Below are positions 26,961 through 36,555 of a stretch of 64,000 nucleotides of DNA, piece by piece. Each line of letters begins with the position of its first letter. The stretch's first letter is position 1. The position numbers and the translations under genes are program-made. Below the pieces are notes generated by a model that ran no database searches, was not told the origin of the DNA, and saw nothing but the letters and a program-made list of their open reading frames with translations. The stretch is from Microbacterium sp. Root61. GTDB lineage: Bacteria > Actinomycetota > Actinomycetes > Actinomycetales > Microbacteriaceae. The DNA lies in the NCBI RefSeq assembly GCF_001427525.1, contig NZ_LMGU01000001.1:1087788-1151787 (forward strand), given 5' to 3'.

Positions 26961-27001
26961 GTTTGGCCGGATGCCTCGCCTCGGCCTGTGACGATCGCCC
27001 G

Positions 27002-27042
27002 GCCGAAACGGTCTTGCGCAAGCCGAAACGTCACATGTGACG
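27002..27042. promoter_or_regulatory. dyads and a direct repeat between rsmI and metG
   Basis: GCCGAAACG occurs at 27002-27010 and again at 27022-27030, exactly 20 bp apart, with the palindrome CTTGCGCAAG (27013-27022) between. A perfect 14-bp palindrome CGTCACATGTGACG follows at 27029-27042. They sit 9 bp after rsmI and 50-90 bp upstream of the metG promoter. They may form an operator or an rsmI terminator. Confidence 0.35.
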
Positions 27043-27050
27043 CGGACGGG

Positions 27051-27869
27051 TCAGCCCTTGACGGCCAACGCGGCCTGGTAGAGCTCGCGCGAGGAGTGCC
27101 CGGTGTGGGCGGAGACCTCGGATGCGGCATCCTTCAGTCGCGTGCCGGCGCGCACGAGCTCGAGCACCTGCGTCACGGCATCGGGGAATGCGACGTTGCG
27201 CGGGGCGGCTCCCTCGACGACGAGCACCACCTCGCCGCGAACGCCGTCGGCGGCCCAGGCGGTCAGCTCGGCGAGGGTGCCGCGCTTGGTCTCCTCGAAC
27301 ATCTTGGTCAGCTCACGGCAGACGGCCGCGCGACGATCGTCGCCGAACGCCTTCCCCATGTCGGCGAGCGTGGTCGCCACCCGCGACGGCGCTTCGAAGA
27401 ACACCATCGTGCGGGGTTCGGCCGCGAGGGCGCGCAGGGAAGCGGCCCGCTCCCCCGGCTTGCGCGCCACGAATCCTTCGAACGTGAAGCGATCGGTCGG
27501 CAGCCCGGAGACGGCGAGCGCGGTGACGACAGCGCTCGGTCCGGGGATCGCGGTGACCGTGACGCCGAGGGCGGCGGCCGCGGCGACCAGTCCGTATCCG
27601 GGATCACTGACCGTCGGCATCCCCGCTTCGCTGACGACGAGGAGATCCTCCTGCGCAGCGAGGGCGGCCAGCTCGGCGGCCTTCTCCTTCTCGTTGTGGT
27701 CGTGGAAGGCGATCAGGCGCGGGCGATTGGTCACGCCGAGCGCGGCGAGCAGGCGTTGTGTCGTCCGGGTGTCTTCGGAGGCGACGACGCGCACGGTCTC
27801 GAGCGCTTCGACGAGGCGGGGCGAGGCATCCTTGAGGTTGCCGATCGGGGTGGCGGCGAGGATCAGCAT
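27051..27869 (-). CDS. rsmI: 16S rRNA 2'-O-ribose C1402 methyltransferase
   Basis: RsmI methylates the ribose of C1402 in the decoding centre. The 272-aa tetrapyrrole-methylase-fold protein shows ATPIGNLKDASPR at the N-terminus, SEAGMPTVSDPG, AIPGPSA and a C-terminal RNA-binding helix. The ATG at 27869 is the family start; an upstream extension is not conserved. GAGACT lies 6 nt upstream. It is divergent from pmt, a common actinomycete arrangement, with only 38 bp between start codons. Confidence 0.96.
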   Translation of the reverse strand: MLILAATPIGNLKDASPRLVEALETVRVVASEDTRTTQRLLAALGVTNRPRLIAFHDHNEKEKAAELAALAAQEDLLVVSEAGMPTVSDPGYGLVAAAAALGVTVTAIPGPSAVVTALAVSGLPTDRFTFEGFVARKPGERAASLRALAAEPRTMVFFEAPSRVATTLADMGKAFGDDRRAAVCRELTKMFEETKRGTLAELTAWAADGVRGEVVLVVEGAAPRNVAFPDAVTQVLELVRAGTRLKDAASEVSAHTGHSSRELYQAALAVKG

Positions 27870-27875
27870 GCGCCC

Positions 27876-27881
27876 AGTCTC
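27876..27881 (-). promoter_or_regulatory. -10 box for rsmI, leaderless
   Basis: GAGACT, then GGGCGC, then ATG at 27869. It overlaps the expected -35 of pmt. Confidence 0.5.
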
Positions 27882-27895
27882 GCACTCGACCCCCA

Positions 27896-27901
27896 TAGGC
27901 T
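27896..27901 (+). promoter_or_regulatory. -10 box for pmt, leaderless
   Basis: TAGGCT, then GTTCGC, then GTG at 27908. Confidence 0.6.
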
Positions 27902-27907
27902 GTTCGC

Positions 27908-29512
27908 GTGACGATCGCCGAGCCACTCCTGCCCCCGGCCGTTGCGACGCGCACTCGGCCGTCCGTGTACGACCGCTGGCGCGCGCGGGTGGCTGCGGAT
28001 CCGCGCCGAGGCCGCGTGTGGGGCTGGCTCGCGCCGACCCTGATCACCCTCATCGCCGGCATCCTGCGCTTCTGGAACCTCGGGCATCCGCACGCCTTCA
28101 TCTTCGATGAGACGTACTACGTGAAGGACTCCTGGAGCCAGTGGAACCTCGGCTACCCATCCACGTGGGGTGACCGCGCCGACGCGCTGTTCGTCGCGGG
28201 TAACACCGACACCTTCACCACTGTCGGCAGCTTCGTGGTGCACCCGCCGCTCGGCAAGTGGATCATCGGCGCGGGAATGGGCCTGTTCGGGGCCGATTCC
28301 TCGGTCGGATGGCGGTTCACCACCGCGCTGTTCGGCACCGCGCTGGTGCTGCTGCTCTACTTCGTGGCACGGTCACTGACCGGATCGACGGTGTTCTCCT
28401 CGGTCGCAGCGCTGCTGCTCGCGGTCGACGGCCTCGGCATCGTGATGAGCAGGGTCGCGCTCCTCGACATCTTCCTGACCTTCTTCGCCCTGCTCTCGTT
28501 CTGGTTCGTCATCCTGGATCGCCGCCGACATCTCGCGAATCTCGCCGCCGTGATCGGTGCCCGATCGCTCGGCGGCACGCCGCCCGCGTGGGGGCCGGTG
28601 CTGTGGAACCGCCCCTGGCTCATCGCGGCGGGGGCGGCGGCCGGCGCCGCGACAGCGGTCAAGTGGTCGGGACTGTACGTGCTCGCGGCGATCGGCATCT
28701 ACGTCGTGGTCTCGGACGCGCTGGCCCGTCGACGCGCCGGGGTCGGGTTCTGGCCGACGGATGCCGCGTTCCGGCAGGGCATCGCGTCGTTCCTGCTGCT
28801 CGTCCCCATCGCGCTCGTGGTCTACGTCGCGTCGTGGATCGGCTGGCTCGTCACGGATGACGGCTATGGCCGACACGCGGTGGACGATTCACCTGCGACC
28901 GGATTCTGGTCGTGGGTGCCGCTGCCGCTGCAGAACCTGTGGGCATATCACGAGGCGATGTACGGGTTCCACGTCGGTCTCACCTCGCCGCACGGCTACC
29001 GCAGTGCGGCCTGGCAATGGCCGTTCCTGATCCGGCCGACGTCGATGTACTACCACCAGGACAAGCTCGGTCAGCTCGGCTGCGAGACGGCCAACGGGTG
29101 CGTGCAGAACGTCTACAGCATGCCGAACCCATTGATCTGGTGGGCCGGCATCGCGGCGATCGTCTATCTCGTCATCCGCTTCATCGTGAAGCCCGACTGG
29201 CGCTACGCGATCGTGCTGACCGGCTTCGCCGCGACCTACGTGCCGTGGCTGCTGTACCCGGAGCGCACGATCTTCCAGTTCTACACGATCGCGATGCTCC
29301 CGTTCATGCTGCTGGCGCTGGCCTTCGCCCTGCGAGATATCGCCGGATCGGGCAGCACCGATCCGGACCGGCGAAAATCGGGGCAACGAGTGGTGCTGGT
29401 GTTCCTCGCCTTCGTGCTTGTGCTCTCCGCGTTCTGGTACCCGGTGCTCACCGCGACCTCCGTCCCGTACGACTTCTGGCGCGCGCACAACTGGTTCCCG
29501 ACCTGGGTCTAG
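27908..29512 (+). CDS. pmt: protein O-mannosyltransferase (GT39)
   Basis: This 534-aa multi-pass membrane enzyme transfers mannose from polyprenyl-phosphate-mannose to Ser/Thr of exported proteins. After a cytoplasmic N-terminus it has [20 protein letters not shown] with the catalytic Asp-Glu pair in the first external loop, about ten helices, and a PMT-type C-terminal domain with [13 protein letters not shown]. Several lipoproteins in this window have Ser/Thr-rich linkers that could be substrates (inference). The start is GTG. The stop shares a CTAG with the convergent DUF255 gene. Confidence 0.93.
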   Translation: MTIAEPLLPPAVATRTRPSVYDRWRARVAADPRRGRVWGWLAPTLITLIAGILRFWNLGHPHAFIFDETYYVKDSWSQWNLGYPSTWGDRADALFVAGNTDTFTTVGSFVVHPPLGKWIIGAGMGLFGADSSVGWRFTTALFGTALVLLLYFVARSLTGSTVFSSVAALLLAVDGLGIVMSRVALLDIFLTFFALLSFWFVILDRRRHLANLAAVIGARSLGGTPPAWGPVLWNRPWLIAAGAAAGAATAVKWSGLYVLAAIGIYVVVSDALARRRAGVGFWPTDAAFRQGIASFLLLVPIALVVYVASWIGWLVTDDGYGRHAVDDSPATGFWSWVPLPLQNLWAYHEAMYGFHVGLTSPHGYRSAAWQWPFLIRPTSMYYHQDKLGQLGCETANGCVQNVYSMPNPLIWWAGIAAIVYLVIRFIVKPDWRYAIVLTGFAATYVPWLLYPERTIFQFYTIAMLPFMLLALAFALRDIAGSGSTDPDRRKSGQRVVLVFLAFVLVLSAFWYPVLTATSVPYDFWRAHNWFPTWV

Positions 29513-31353
29513 CTCTCCGCGAGCTGGGATGCCTCGGTCACGGGCAGGCGGCACGTGAAGCCGCGACAGTCGTACAGCGCCGCGCGACCGCCGACGAGCG
29601 CCTTCGCCTCGAACAGCTCGAACCCGGCCTCGGCCCACTCCTGCGCCTGTTCCGGCGTCACGACGGCGATCACGTCGGCACGTAGCGCACCTGCCGCCGC
29701 AACGAGCGGGTCATCCGACCCGGGTGCCACCACCACGACCTGCCGCGGCGCCGCGGCCAGTCCGACCGCCGTCTCCAGCAGCGCGCCGTAGCCGACGGGA
29801 TGATCCAGCGCGATGGACGAATGGGATGCCACGACCCCGGCCGCGATCTCCCGGTAGCGCTCCCCCGCACCGAGCCGCCACGCCGCCAGCGCCGCAGCGG
29901 CCACGGACGCCGGTCCGGACGGATGGTCTCCGTCGGCCGCATCCGTCGTGATCGGCACGCCCTGTGCGGCCAGCACCGGATCACCGCCACCGGGCGTGCG
30001 CAGCGCTCCGTCCCGCACGCAGGCGTCGATCAGGTCGAGGGCTTTCGTCGCGTACAGCACATCGCCCGTCGCGGCGGCGAGGCCGAGCAGACCGGAGGCG
30101 AGCAGCCCCCAGTCCTCCAGCGCTCCCGCTGCCCGCGACGGGATCTCATCCAGCGACGCGCGCCGCAGCATCCCGTTCGCGTCGATGTTGTCCACCAGGA
30201 CGCAGTCCGCGGCCCAGCGCGCCGCCTCGATCCACGTCGGCTCCTGCAACCGCACCCCGCCGCGGGCCAGCGCGGCGATGGCGAGTCCGTTCCAGCCGGT
30301 GATGACCTTGCCGTCGAGCGCGGGAGGATCCAGCGATGCCCGTGCCGCGGCATCCCGGACGTAGTACCCGCCCTCCGACCGACGCCCGTCCACCATCGAC
30401 TCGGAGTCCTGCGCCGCCGCGAACCCGCCGGACGGCAGTTGCATGACCTCCCGCAGGAACGCGGCGATGCCCCGGGCCGTAGCAGCATCGCCGTCGTCGA
30501 GGGCGACCTCGAGCAGCCCGGCGTTGTCGGTCAGCATGCGCTCGTAGTGCGGCACGGTCCAGTCACGACGGGTCGCGTAGCGGAAGAAGCCGCCATCGAC
30601 GGGGTCTCGCAGCGGCGAGGTCGCCATCGCTGCGAGCGCACGATGCGCGACCTCCGGCTCCCCGCCGTCGCCCAGTGCCGCGGTCGCTTGGAGGAATCGC
30701 AAGGCCGGAACGGTCGGGAACTTCGGGGTGTCCATACCGACGGATGCCGCGGCGAAGCCCCCATACTCCCGATCCTCGAGCCGGGCCAGGCGCCGTGCCG
30801 CATCCATGAGTTCGTCGGAGCCGGGAAGACGGTCGGCGGGCGGCCGCACGGCACCGAGACGCTGCAGAGCCTCCGCGAGCTGCTGCGAGGTCTCGTCGAC
30901 CTGGTCGCGGCGCTCCTCCCACGCCTCGCGGACGGCCGCGAGCACCTGCCGAAATGCCGGGAGCGGCGGGCGCGGCTCGGGCGGCCAGTATGTGCCGGCG
31001 TAGAACGGGCGTCCGTCGGGCGTCGTGAAAACGGTCAGCGGCCAGCCGAGGCTGCCGGTGAAGGCTCCCGCGGCGGCCAGATACGCGGCATCCACCTCCG
31101 GATGCTCTTCCCGGTCGACCTTGATCGCGACGAAACCGTCGTTGATCTCGCGGGCGGTCACGTCATCCGAGAAGGACTCCCGGGCCATGACGTGGCACCA
31201 GTGGCAGGTCGAATACCCGATCGAGACCAGCACGGGCACATCGCGGCGCCGGGCCTCATCGAACGCATCCTGACCCCACGGGAACCACGCGACGGGGTTG
31301 TCGGCATGCGCGCGCAGGTAGGGACTTGACGCGTCGGCAAGACGAGAGGCCAT
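29509..31353 (-). CDS. DUF255 thioredoxin-like protein (YyaL type)
   Basis: This 614-aa protein has an N-terminal thioredoxin-fold DUF255 domain (about 1-165) with [13 protein letters not shown] and a CHWC redox motif in [11 protein letters not shown], followed by an (alpha/alpha)6 glycosidase-like barrel (about 190-600), including [14 protein letters not shown]. The family is universal but poorly understood; related eukaryotic protein is SPATA20. It ends exactly against pmt, and starts on a probably leaderless mRNA. Confidence 0.93.
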   Translation of the reverse strand: MASRLADASSPYLRAHADNPVAWFPWGQDAFDEARRRDVPVLVSIGYSTCHWCHVMARESFSDDVTAREINDGFVAIKVDREEHPEVDAAYLAAAGAFTGSLGWPLTVFTTPDGRPFYAGTYWPPEPRPPLPAFRQVLAAVREAWEERRDQVDETSQQLAEALQRLGAVRPPADRLPGSDELMDAARRLARLEDREYGGFAAASVGMDTPKFPTVPALRFLQATAALGDGGEPEVAHRALAAMATSPLRDPVDGGFFRYATRRDWTVPHYERMLTDNAGLLEVALDDGDAATARGIAAFLREVMQLPSGGFAAAQDSESMVDGRRSEGGYYVRDAAARASLDPPALDGKVITGWNGLAIAALARGGVRLQEPTWIEAARWAADCVLVDNIDANGMLRRASLDEIPSRAAGALEDWGLLASGLLGLAAATGDVLYATKALDLIDACVRDGALRTPGGGDPVLAAQGVPITTDAADGDHPSGPASVAAAALAAWRLGAGERYREIAAGVVASHSSIALDHPVGYGALLETAVGLAAAPRQVVVVAPGSDDPLVAAAGALRADVIAVVTPEQAQEWAEAGFELFEAKALVGGRAALYDCRGFTCRLPVTEASQLAES

Positions 31354-31359
31354 GCGTCC

Positions 31360-31365
31360 AGGCTA
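31360..31365 (-). promoter_or_regulatory. -10 box for the DUF255 gene, leaderless
   Basis: TAGCCT, then GGACGC, then ATG at 31353. Confidence 0.65.
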
Positions 31366-31374
31366 TGCCCGCAC

Positions 31375-31965
31375 TCACCAGCTCGACACGTACTCCGAGA
31401 TGTGTTGACGGGCGACCTGCTCTACCAACGGGAGCGCCCGGGATGCGGCCTCGTCGATGCGGGCGAGCAGCGCGGGATCGGTGACCGTGTATCCCTCGAA
31501 CGCCGCGTCGCTCGCGTACACCCCGAGCGGCAGCGTCAGTGCCTGGAAGAACCCGAACAAGGGCCGCAGTTGATGCTCCAGGATGAGGGCGTGCCGCTCG
31601 CCCCCGCCCGTGGCGGCGACCAGCACCGGCTTCCCTACGAGCGAGTACTGCCCGACGAAGTCGAAGAGGTGCTTGAACAGTCCCGTGAAAGACGCGCGGT
31701 ACACCGGGCTCGCCGCGATGATCAGGTCGGCGCTCTCGATCGCGAGGAGCGCGTCCTCGACCCGCGGCGAGAGGTCTTCGCGGCGCAGGGCACCGGCGAG
31801 GTCGGGTCCGATGTCAGTCAGCTCGATGATCCGCGCATCGATGTCCGAACGGTCCGCGAGCGCCTCGATGAGGGCCGCGACCAAGGCCGTCGTGCGGCTC
31901 GGCGCCGACAGCGAGCCCGACACCCCGACGACGCGCAGCGGGGTGCGGGGAGCGGACTCGGTCAT
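31375..31965 (-). CDS. NAD(P)H-dependent FMN reductase (SsuE/MsuE type)
   Basis: This 196-aa flavodoxin-fold protein has the phosphate loop VSGSLSAPSRTTALV at the N-terminus, an ASPVYRASFTGLFKHLFD segment and GKPVLVAATGGG. Such reductases supply FMNH2 to two-component monooxygenases. A luciferase-like monooxygenase lies about 11 kb away but is not linked. The ATG at 31965 fits TAGCGT 7 nt upstream; a longer N-terminus is not family-like. Confidence 0.88.
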   Translation of the reverse strand: MTESAPRTPLRVVGVSGSLSAPSRTTALVAALIEALADRSDIDARIIELTDIGPDLAGALRREDLSPRVEDALLAIESADLIIAASPVYRASFTGLFKHLFDFVGQYSLVGKPVLVAATGGGERHALILEHQLRPLFGFFQALTLPLGVYASDAAFEGYTVTDPALLARIDEAASRALPLVEQVARQHISEYVSSW

Positions 31966-31972
31966 GCCTACG

Positions 31973-31978
31973 ACGCTA
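31973..31978 (-). promoter_or_regulatory. -10 box for the FMN reductase gene, leaderless
   Basis: TAGCGT, then seven bases, then ATG at 31965. Confidence 0.55.
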
Positions 31979-32027
31979 GCCGCGGCGTCCGTCTCCGCCC
32001 CGCCGCGCGACACGGGGCGTCACACCG

Positions 32028-32879
<852 letters not shown>

Positions 32880-32888
32880 CGTTCCGGA

Positions 32889-33680
32889 TCAGCGGTAGCG
32901 GCGGCCCTCGTCACGACGGAACAGGACGAGCGCCAGGATGAGGAAGACGATCGTCCAGACGACGATGCCGACCCACACCCACCACTCCAGATCGCCGCCC
33001 TGCACGGCCCAGATGACGAACTCCCGCGCCTGGCGCGACGGGAACCACTGCGAGATCGTGTTGAGCCAGTCGGCGAAGATCTGCGGCGGGAGGAACAGTC
33101 CGCCGCCGAACGCCAGCCCGAACATGATGACCTGCACGACGGCGATCGCGGCCTTCATCGGCATCGCGTAGCCGATGCAGATGCCGATCAGCATGAACGG
33201 CACCGCCGACACGGCGAGCGCGAACAACCCGAGCACGATACGCCCGGGGGATGCGGTGGCCGCGGTGAAGAGGCCACCCACGACGATGACGGGGATGATC
33301 GCGACGATTCCGAGCGCCCCGGTCGAGAAGATCTGGGCGAGCACACGCGCGAGCCCGGATGCCGGGAGGGTGCGCAGGTACGGATCCCACGGCTTCTCCC
33401 TGCTCTCGGCGATCGTGAGGCCGAAGCTGAACAGGCCGTTCGACATCACGGCGAACACCGACAGCGAGATGACCGCCTGCGTCGCGAACTCCGGGTTGTC
33501 GGCCACGGCGCGGTTGGGCACGACGAAGAAGAGCAGGGCGAGCGCTGGGAAGACCATCGCGCCGATGACGGCGACCGGGATGCGGAACGTCTCGATGAGG
33601 TTGTACTTGGCGTGCAGCAGGGTGATCCGGACGATGCTCGGGGTACTTCCGCCCGTGCGGTCCAGCGTGATGGCGCTCAT
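32889..33680 (-). CDS. ABC-2 type exporter permease
   Basis: This 263-aa protein has six hydrophobic segments and the ABC-2 pattern of drug/antibiotic exporters (an N-terminal amphipathic stretch, large helices 1-2, then FGGGLFLPPQIFADWLNTIS and QWFPSRQAREFVIWA before the last helix). It is the last gene of a four-gene operon with the ATPase (4-bp overlap), a winged-helix regulator and a membrane protein. The substrate is unknown. Confidence 0.88.
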   Translation of the reverse strand: MSAITLDRTGGSTPSIVRITLLHAKYNLIETFRIPVAVIGAMVFPALALLFFVVPNRAVADNPEFATQAVISLSVFAVMSNGLFSFGLTIAESREKPWDPYLRTLPASGLARVLAQIFSTGALGIVAIIPVIVVGGLFTAATASPGRIVLGLFALAVSAVPFMLIGICIGYAMPMKAAIAVVQVIMFGLAFGGGLFLPPQIFADWLNTISQWFPSRQAREFVIWAVQGGDLEWWVWVGIVVWTIVFLILALVLFRRDEGRRYR

Positions 33681-34579
33681 GCGGAGGCCTTTCGGTCGGT
33701 CGAGTCGGTGAGGGCGAGGAACGCTTCCTCGAGGGTGGCGCCGCGCACCGTGAGTCCCTGGAACGGGATGCCGCTGCCCACGAGTGCGCGGACGAATCCG
33801 TCCGCGTCGGTCATCGTGAACAGCTCACCGTCTCCGTCGGTCTCATGGTGAGCGGACGGGTCGAGCCGTGCGACGGCGACCGGGTCCGGCGTCAGGATGC
33901 GCACTCGGCTGCGCCCGACGTGGGCGAGCACGCTGCCGATCGTGTCGTCGGCGAGGATCCGGCCGTGGTCGACCACCACCACACGCTCGGCGAGCGCCTC
34001 GATCTCTTCGAGGTAGTGGCTGGTGACGACGATGGTCACGCCCGCGGCGTGCTGCGCGCGGATGGCGTCCCACAGGGATCGGCGCGCATCCACATCCAGT
34101 CCCGTCGTCGGCTCGTCGAGCACCACCAGGGACGGCGCTCCGACGAACGCGAGCGCGACGCTGACGCGACGCTTCTGACCGCCGGAGAGGGATCCGGTCT
34201 GCCGGCGGAGCAGATCCCCGAGCCCGAACTGGGCGGCGAGGTCGGCCGTGGACACCCGGTGAGCGAAGTGACCGCCGACGAAGTCGATGACCTCGCCCAC
34301 CTTGAGCGCCTCCGGCAGCGCGGTCTCCTGCGGCGTGCTGCCGAGCAGCTGCCGATTGCGCACGTCCCGCGGGTCGCCGCCGAAGAGGCGGACCGTCCCG
34401 GAGGTCGGGCGCCGCAGCCCCTGCAGCAGGGAGAGCAGCGTGGACTTGCCGGCGCCGTTGGGGCCGAGCAGGCCGACGATCTGACCGGGCGCGATGTCGA
34501 GCGTGACGTCATCCGCCGCCACGATGTCGCCGTAGCGGCGGGTGACGTGGTCGAAGGAGGCGAGCGGTGCGAGGGTCAT
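33677..34579 (-). CDS. ABC exporter ATPase
   Basis: This 300-aa ATPase has Walker A GPNGAGKST (about 38), Q-loop STPQETALPE, signature LSGGQKRRV, Walker B LVVLDEPTTGLD and the switch His in VTSHYLEE. A C-terminal extension of about 80 residues is typical of the CcmA/NatA/DrrA-like group. It overlaps the regulator and permease genes by 4 bp each, so subunits are made together. Confidence 0.93.
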   Translation of the reverse strand: MTLAPLASFDHVTRRYGDIVAADDVTLDIAPGQIVGLLGPNGAGKSTLLSLLQGLRRPTSGTVRLFGGDPRDVRNRQLLGSTPQETALPEALKVGEVIDFVGGHFAHRVSTADLAAQFGLGDLLRRQTGSLSGGQKRRVSVALAFVGAPSLVVLDEPTTGLDVDARRSLWDAIRAQHAAGVTIVVTSHYLEEIEALAERVVVVDHGRILADDTIGSVLAHVGRSRVRILTPDPVAVARLDPSAHHETDGDGELFTMTDADGFVRALVGSGIPFQGLTVRGATLEEAFLALTDSTDRKASA

Positions 34580-34872
34580 GATGATGCTCCCAGGACGCCG
34601 CGGAGGGCGTCCATGTAGTCCTCGAAGGCGCGACGGCCTTGCTTGGTCAGGGCTATGTAGGTGATGGGCGTGCGGCCCTTGTGGGTCTTGACGACCTCGA
34701 CGTACGCGGCATCCTCCAGCTTCCGCAGATGCGTGGAGAGGTTGCCCGCGGTCATGTCCAGCAGCTCCTGGAGCCGTGCGAACGAGATCTGGTCGCCCGC
34801 GTCGATCGTCGCCAGCGTCGCCATGATCCGCAGCCGCGCCTGCGCGTGGATGACCGGGTCGAGCTCATCCAC
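34576..34872 (-). CDS. winged-helix transcriptional regulator
   Basis: This 98-aa single-domain regulator has an HTH with DMTAGNLSTHLRKLEDAAYV and a wing KTHKGRTPITYIALTKQGRR, the pattern of the small MarR/ArsR-like HTH_34 group that often controls ABC-2 exporters. It lacks an evident ligand or metal site. It lies inside the exporter operon, overlapping both neighbours. The perfect inverted repeat at 35557-35577, over the operon promoter, is its most likely binding site (inference). Confidence 0.9.
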   Translation of the reverse strand: MDELDPVIHAQARLRIMATLATIDAGDQISFARLQELLDMTAGNLSTHLRKLEDAAYVEVVKTHKGRTPITYIALTKQGRRAFEDYMDALRGVLGASS

Positions 34873-35554
34873 GGCCGGCCGCCGTCCGCGTGACCCGGTT
34901 GCGCAGCCGGGCGAGGTGGACGAAGGACAGGATGCCGAGCAGCAGGTAGGCGACGCCGCCCCCGATCGCCAGCACGAGGTAGTGGGTCGGATAGCCGAAG
35001 AACAGCGCCGCGATCGCCACCACGATGGTCCAGACGCCGAGCACGATCATGGGCACCGCGTGCCAGATGGCGCCCGAGATCACGTACATGATCCCGGCGA
35101 ACAGCACGAAGGCGATCGGGTAGAACAGGTTCGCGAGGTCGCGATCCATGCCGTTGAACACCAGCCCCTGCGCGAAGCCGAAGATCGCGAGGCTGCCCAG
35201 CATCCAGGTCATTCCGTAGACCATGCCGGTGAAGGCCGCAGCGCTGTTGCCCCGGATACCGCGACCGGAGCGGATGCCGAGGACCGTCGAGATCGCGATC
35301 GCGCCGCCGAGGAGCAGCACGAAGATCGCGATGGCGATCGGCAACGGAAGGGAGAACGTCGGCTTCAACCCGTCGATCAGCCACAGCGCACCGAAGCCGA
35401 GCAGCCACGCGACACCCCACGTCGTCACGAGGATCGGGACGAAGGCGGCCATCTGCCCTTCGACGCTCTTGCGCTGGTCATCCAGCAGGGCGAGCATCTG
35501 CTCCGGCGATAGCGCTTCATCTCCGGAGATGGGGTCATCCTGTGTTGCGTTCAT
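34865..35554 (-). CDS. six-helix membrane protein of the exporter operon
   Basis: This 229-aa protein has a 35-residue acidic cytoplasmic N-terminus (ISGDEALSPEQMLALLDDQR) and six hydrophobic segments from about residue 37. I do not recognise a named family. It is the first gene of the operon and overlaps the regulator by 8 bp, so it may be an accessory to the exporter or a sensor for the regulator. The ATG at 35554 begins just inside or beside the operator/promoter repeat. Confidence 0.85.
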   Translation of the reverse strand: MNATQDDPISGDEALSPEQMLALLDDQRKSVEGQMAAFVPILVTTWGVAWLLGFGALWLIDGLKPTFSLPLPIAIAIFVLLLGGAIAISTVLGIRSGRGIRGNSAAAFTGMVYGMTWMLGSLAIFGFAQGLVFNGMDRDLANLFYPIAFVLFAGIMYVISGAIWHAVPMIVLGVWTIVVAIAALFFGYPTHYLVLAIGGGVAYLLLGILSFVHLARLRNRVTRTAAGRG

Positions 35555-35556
35555 AT

Positions 35557-35577
35557 CTACTTTGTACCGCAAAGTAG
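35557..35577. promoter_or_regulatory. inverted-repeat operator over the exporter-operon promoter
   Basis: CTACTTTG, five bases, CAAAGTAG: a perfect 8-bp inverted repeat. On the minus strand TACAAA (35561-35566) inside it is 6 nt from the ATG at 35554 and would serve as a -10 box. A protein bound here would block transcription, as expected for autoregulation by the operon's winged-helix protein. Confidence 0.65.
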
Positions 35578-35613
35578 TCTGCGAGCGCAATAGGTTTGCG
35601 TCTCTCGGCATAT

Positions 35614-35647
35614 GAGAGGCCGACCGGTGGGTGCCGGTCGGCCTCTC
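35614..35647. terminator. hairpin after the MerR-type gene
   Basis: GAGAGGCCGACCGG pairs perfectly with CCGGTCGGCCTCTC (14 bp) around a 6-base loop, 5 bp beyond the stop at 35653. It also insulates the exporter operon from upstream reading. Confidence 0.85.
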
Positions 35648-35652
35648 CGTGC

Positions 35653-36483
35653 TCAGATCCTTTCGACCGGCTGCTGCAGCTCGGTCACCCACTCCTGTTG
35701 CGGCAGCGGGTCGGTGACGAGGTACACCTCACGACACAGGCCGGACGGACGATAACCGTTGGCCGGCATCCACTCCATGAGCTCGTTCCACGTCTCACCG
35801 ATGCGCGACATCACACCGTGGTGCACGATCGTCGCAGCCAGCGGCACGGCGGGCAGCACGACGACATCGAACCCATCCGCGGCGCGATCTCCGTCGGCCG
35901 CCGTGTAGCCCGCGCGCACGCGCAGCCCGGCATCCTCGTTCTCACCATCGACCGCTTCGTACAGCGCATAGGCCGGTTCCCGCACCGCCAGGCCGGCGGC
36001 GCTGATCGCCGCCGCGAGCCGGTCGTAGAGGGGCCCGATGACGGGCGAAACGTTCTCCGGTCCCGGCCCCGGGGCCACGGCGGATGCCTCCAGCACCGCG
36101 ACGGGGGCAAGGGTTTTGATTTCGACGGCAGCGGACATGATGGTGCTTCCTTCCAGAATGCGGAGGCGTTCGTCCAGGCGGCGGATGCGCTCGTGGTCTG
36201 CGGCGATCTGATCGCACAGCTCGGCTCGACGGGAGGCGAGCAGGGCGCGCGTGCCCGCGGCATCCGTCGATCCGTCGATCACTCCGCGGATCACTTCGAG
36301 TCCGAGGCCGAGATCGCGCAGGCCCACGATGCGCCCGAGCGTCGCGAACTGCGCGGCGTCGTACGACCGGTACCCGGATCTCGCGTCGACCCGGGCGGGC
36401 CTGAGCAGCCCGATCGCGTCGTAGTGCCGCAGCATCCGAACGCTCACCCGTCCGTACAGAGCGAACTCTCCAATGGTGTACAT
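35653..36483 (-). CDS. MerR family regulator with GyrI-like effector domain
   Basis: This 276-aa protein has an N-terminal MerR HTH (MYTIGEFALYGRVSVRMLRH, then YDAIGLLRP and the wing SGYRSYDAAQ), a dimer coiled coil (about 80-115) and a C-terminal GyrI/AraC-type effector domain (about 120-276), like BmrR-type multidrug sensors. The ATG at 36483 follows GGAG with 5-nt spacing; a GTG two codons upstream is less likely. Upstream is a 19-bp dyad with a MerR-like promoter layout, suggesting autoregulation. No drug pump is adjacent except the exporter operon downstream on the same strand. Confidence 0.9.
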   Translation of the reverse strand: MYTIGEFALYGRVSVRMLRHYDAIGLLRPARVDARSGYRSYDAAQFATLGRIVGLRDLGLGLEVIRGVIDGSTDAAGTRALLASRRAELCDQIAADHERIRRLDERLRILEGSTIMSAAVEIKTLAPVAVLEASAVAPGPGPENVSPVIGPLYDRLAAAISAAGLAVREPAYALYEAVDGENEDAGLRVRAGYTAADGDRAADGFDVVVLPAVPLAATIVHHGVMSRIGETWNELMEWMPANGYRPSGLCREVYLVTDPLPQQEWVTELQQPVERI

Positions 36484-36492
36484 GATCACTCC

Positions 36493-36523
36493 ACGGTGGG
36501 CCCTGACACGGTGTCAGGGTCAA
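36493..36523 (-). promoter_or_regulatory. MerR-type promoter with a 19-bp dyad
   Basis: TTGACC (36518-36523) and CACCGT (36493-36498) are separated by 19 bp. CCCTGACAC-N-GTGTCAGGG (36501-36519), a 9-bp perfect inverted repeat, fills the spacer. Long spacers with a central dyad are the hallmark of MerR-activated promoters. The dyad also lies just upstream of the divergent hrpA promoter. Confidence 0.65.
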
Positions 36524-36541
36524 GTCGGTCCCGCAAGACTT

Positions 36542-36547
36542 TACGAT
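36542..36547 (+). promoter_or_regulatory. candidate -10 box for hrpA
   Basis: TACGAT lies 8 nt before the ATG at 36556. Confidence 0.45.
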
Positions 36548-36555
36548 GGAGGGCT

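Noticed and set aside
35596..36555. An open reading frame of about 320 codons extending hrpA upstream
   Set aside because: It runs antisense through the MerR-type regulator, has no family similarity, and the conserved HrpA N-terminus begins right after the ATG at 36556.
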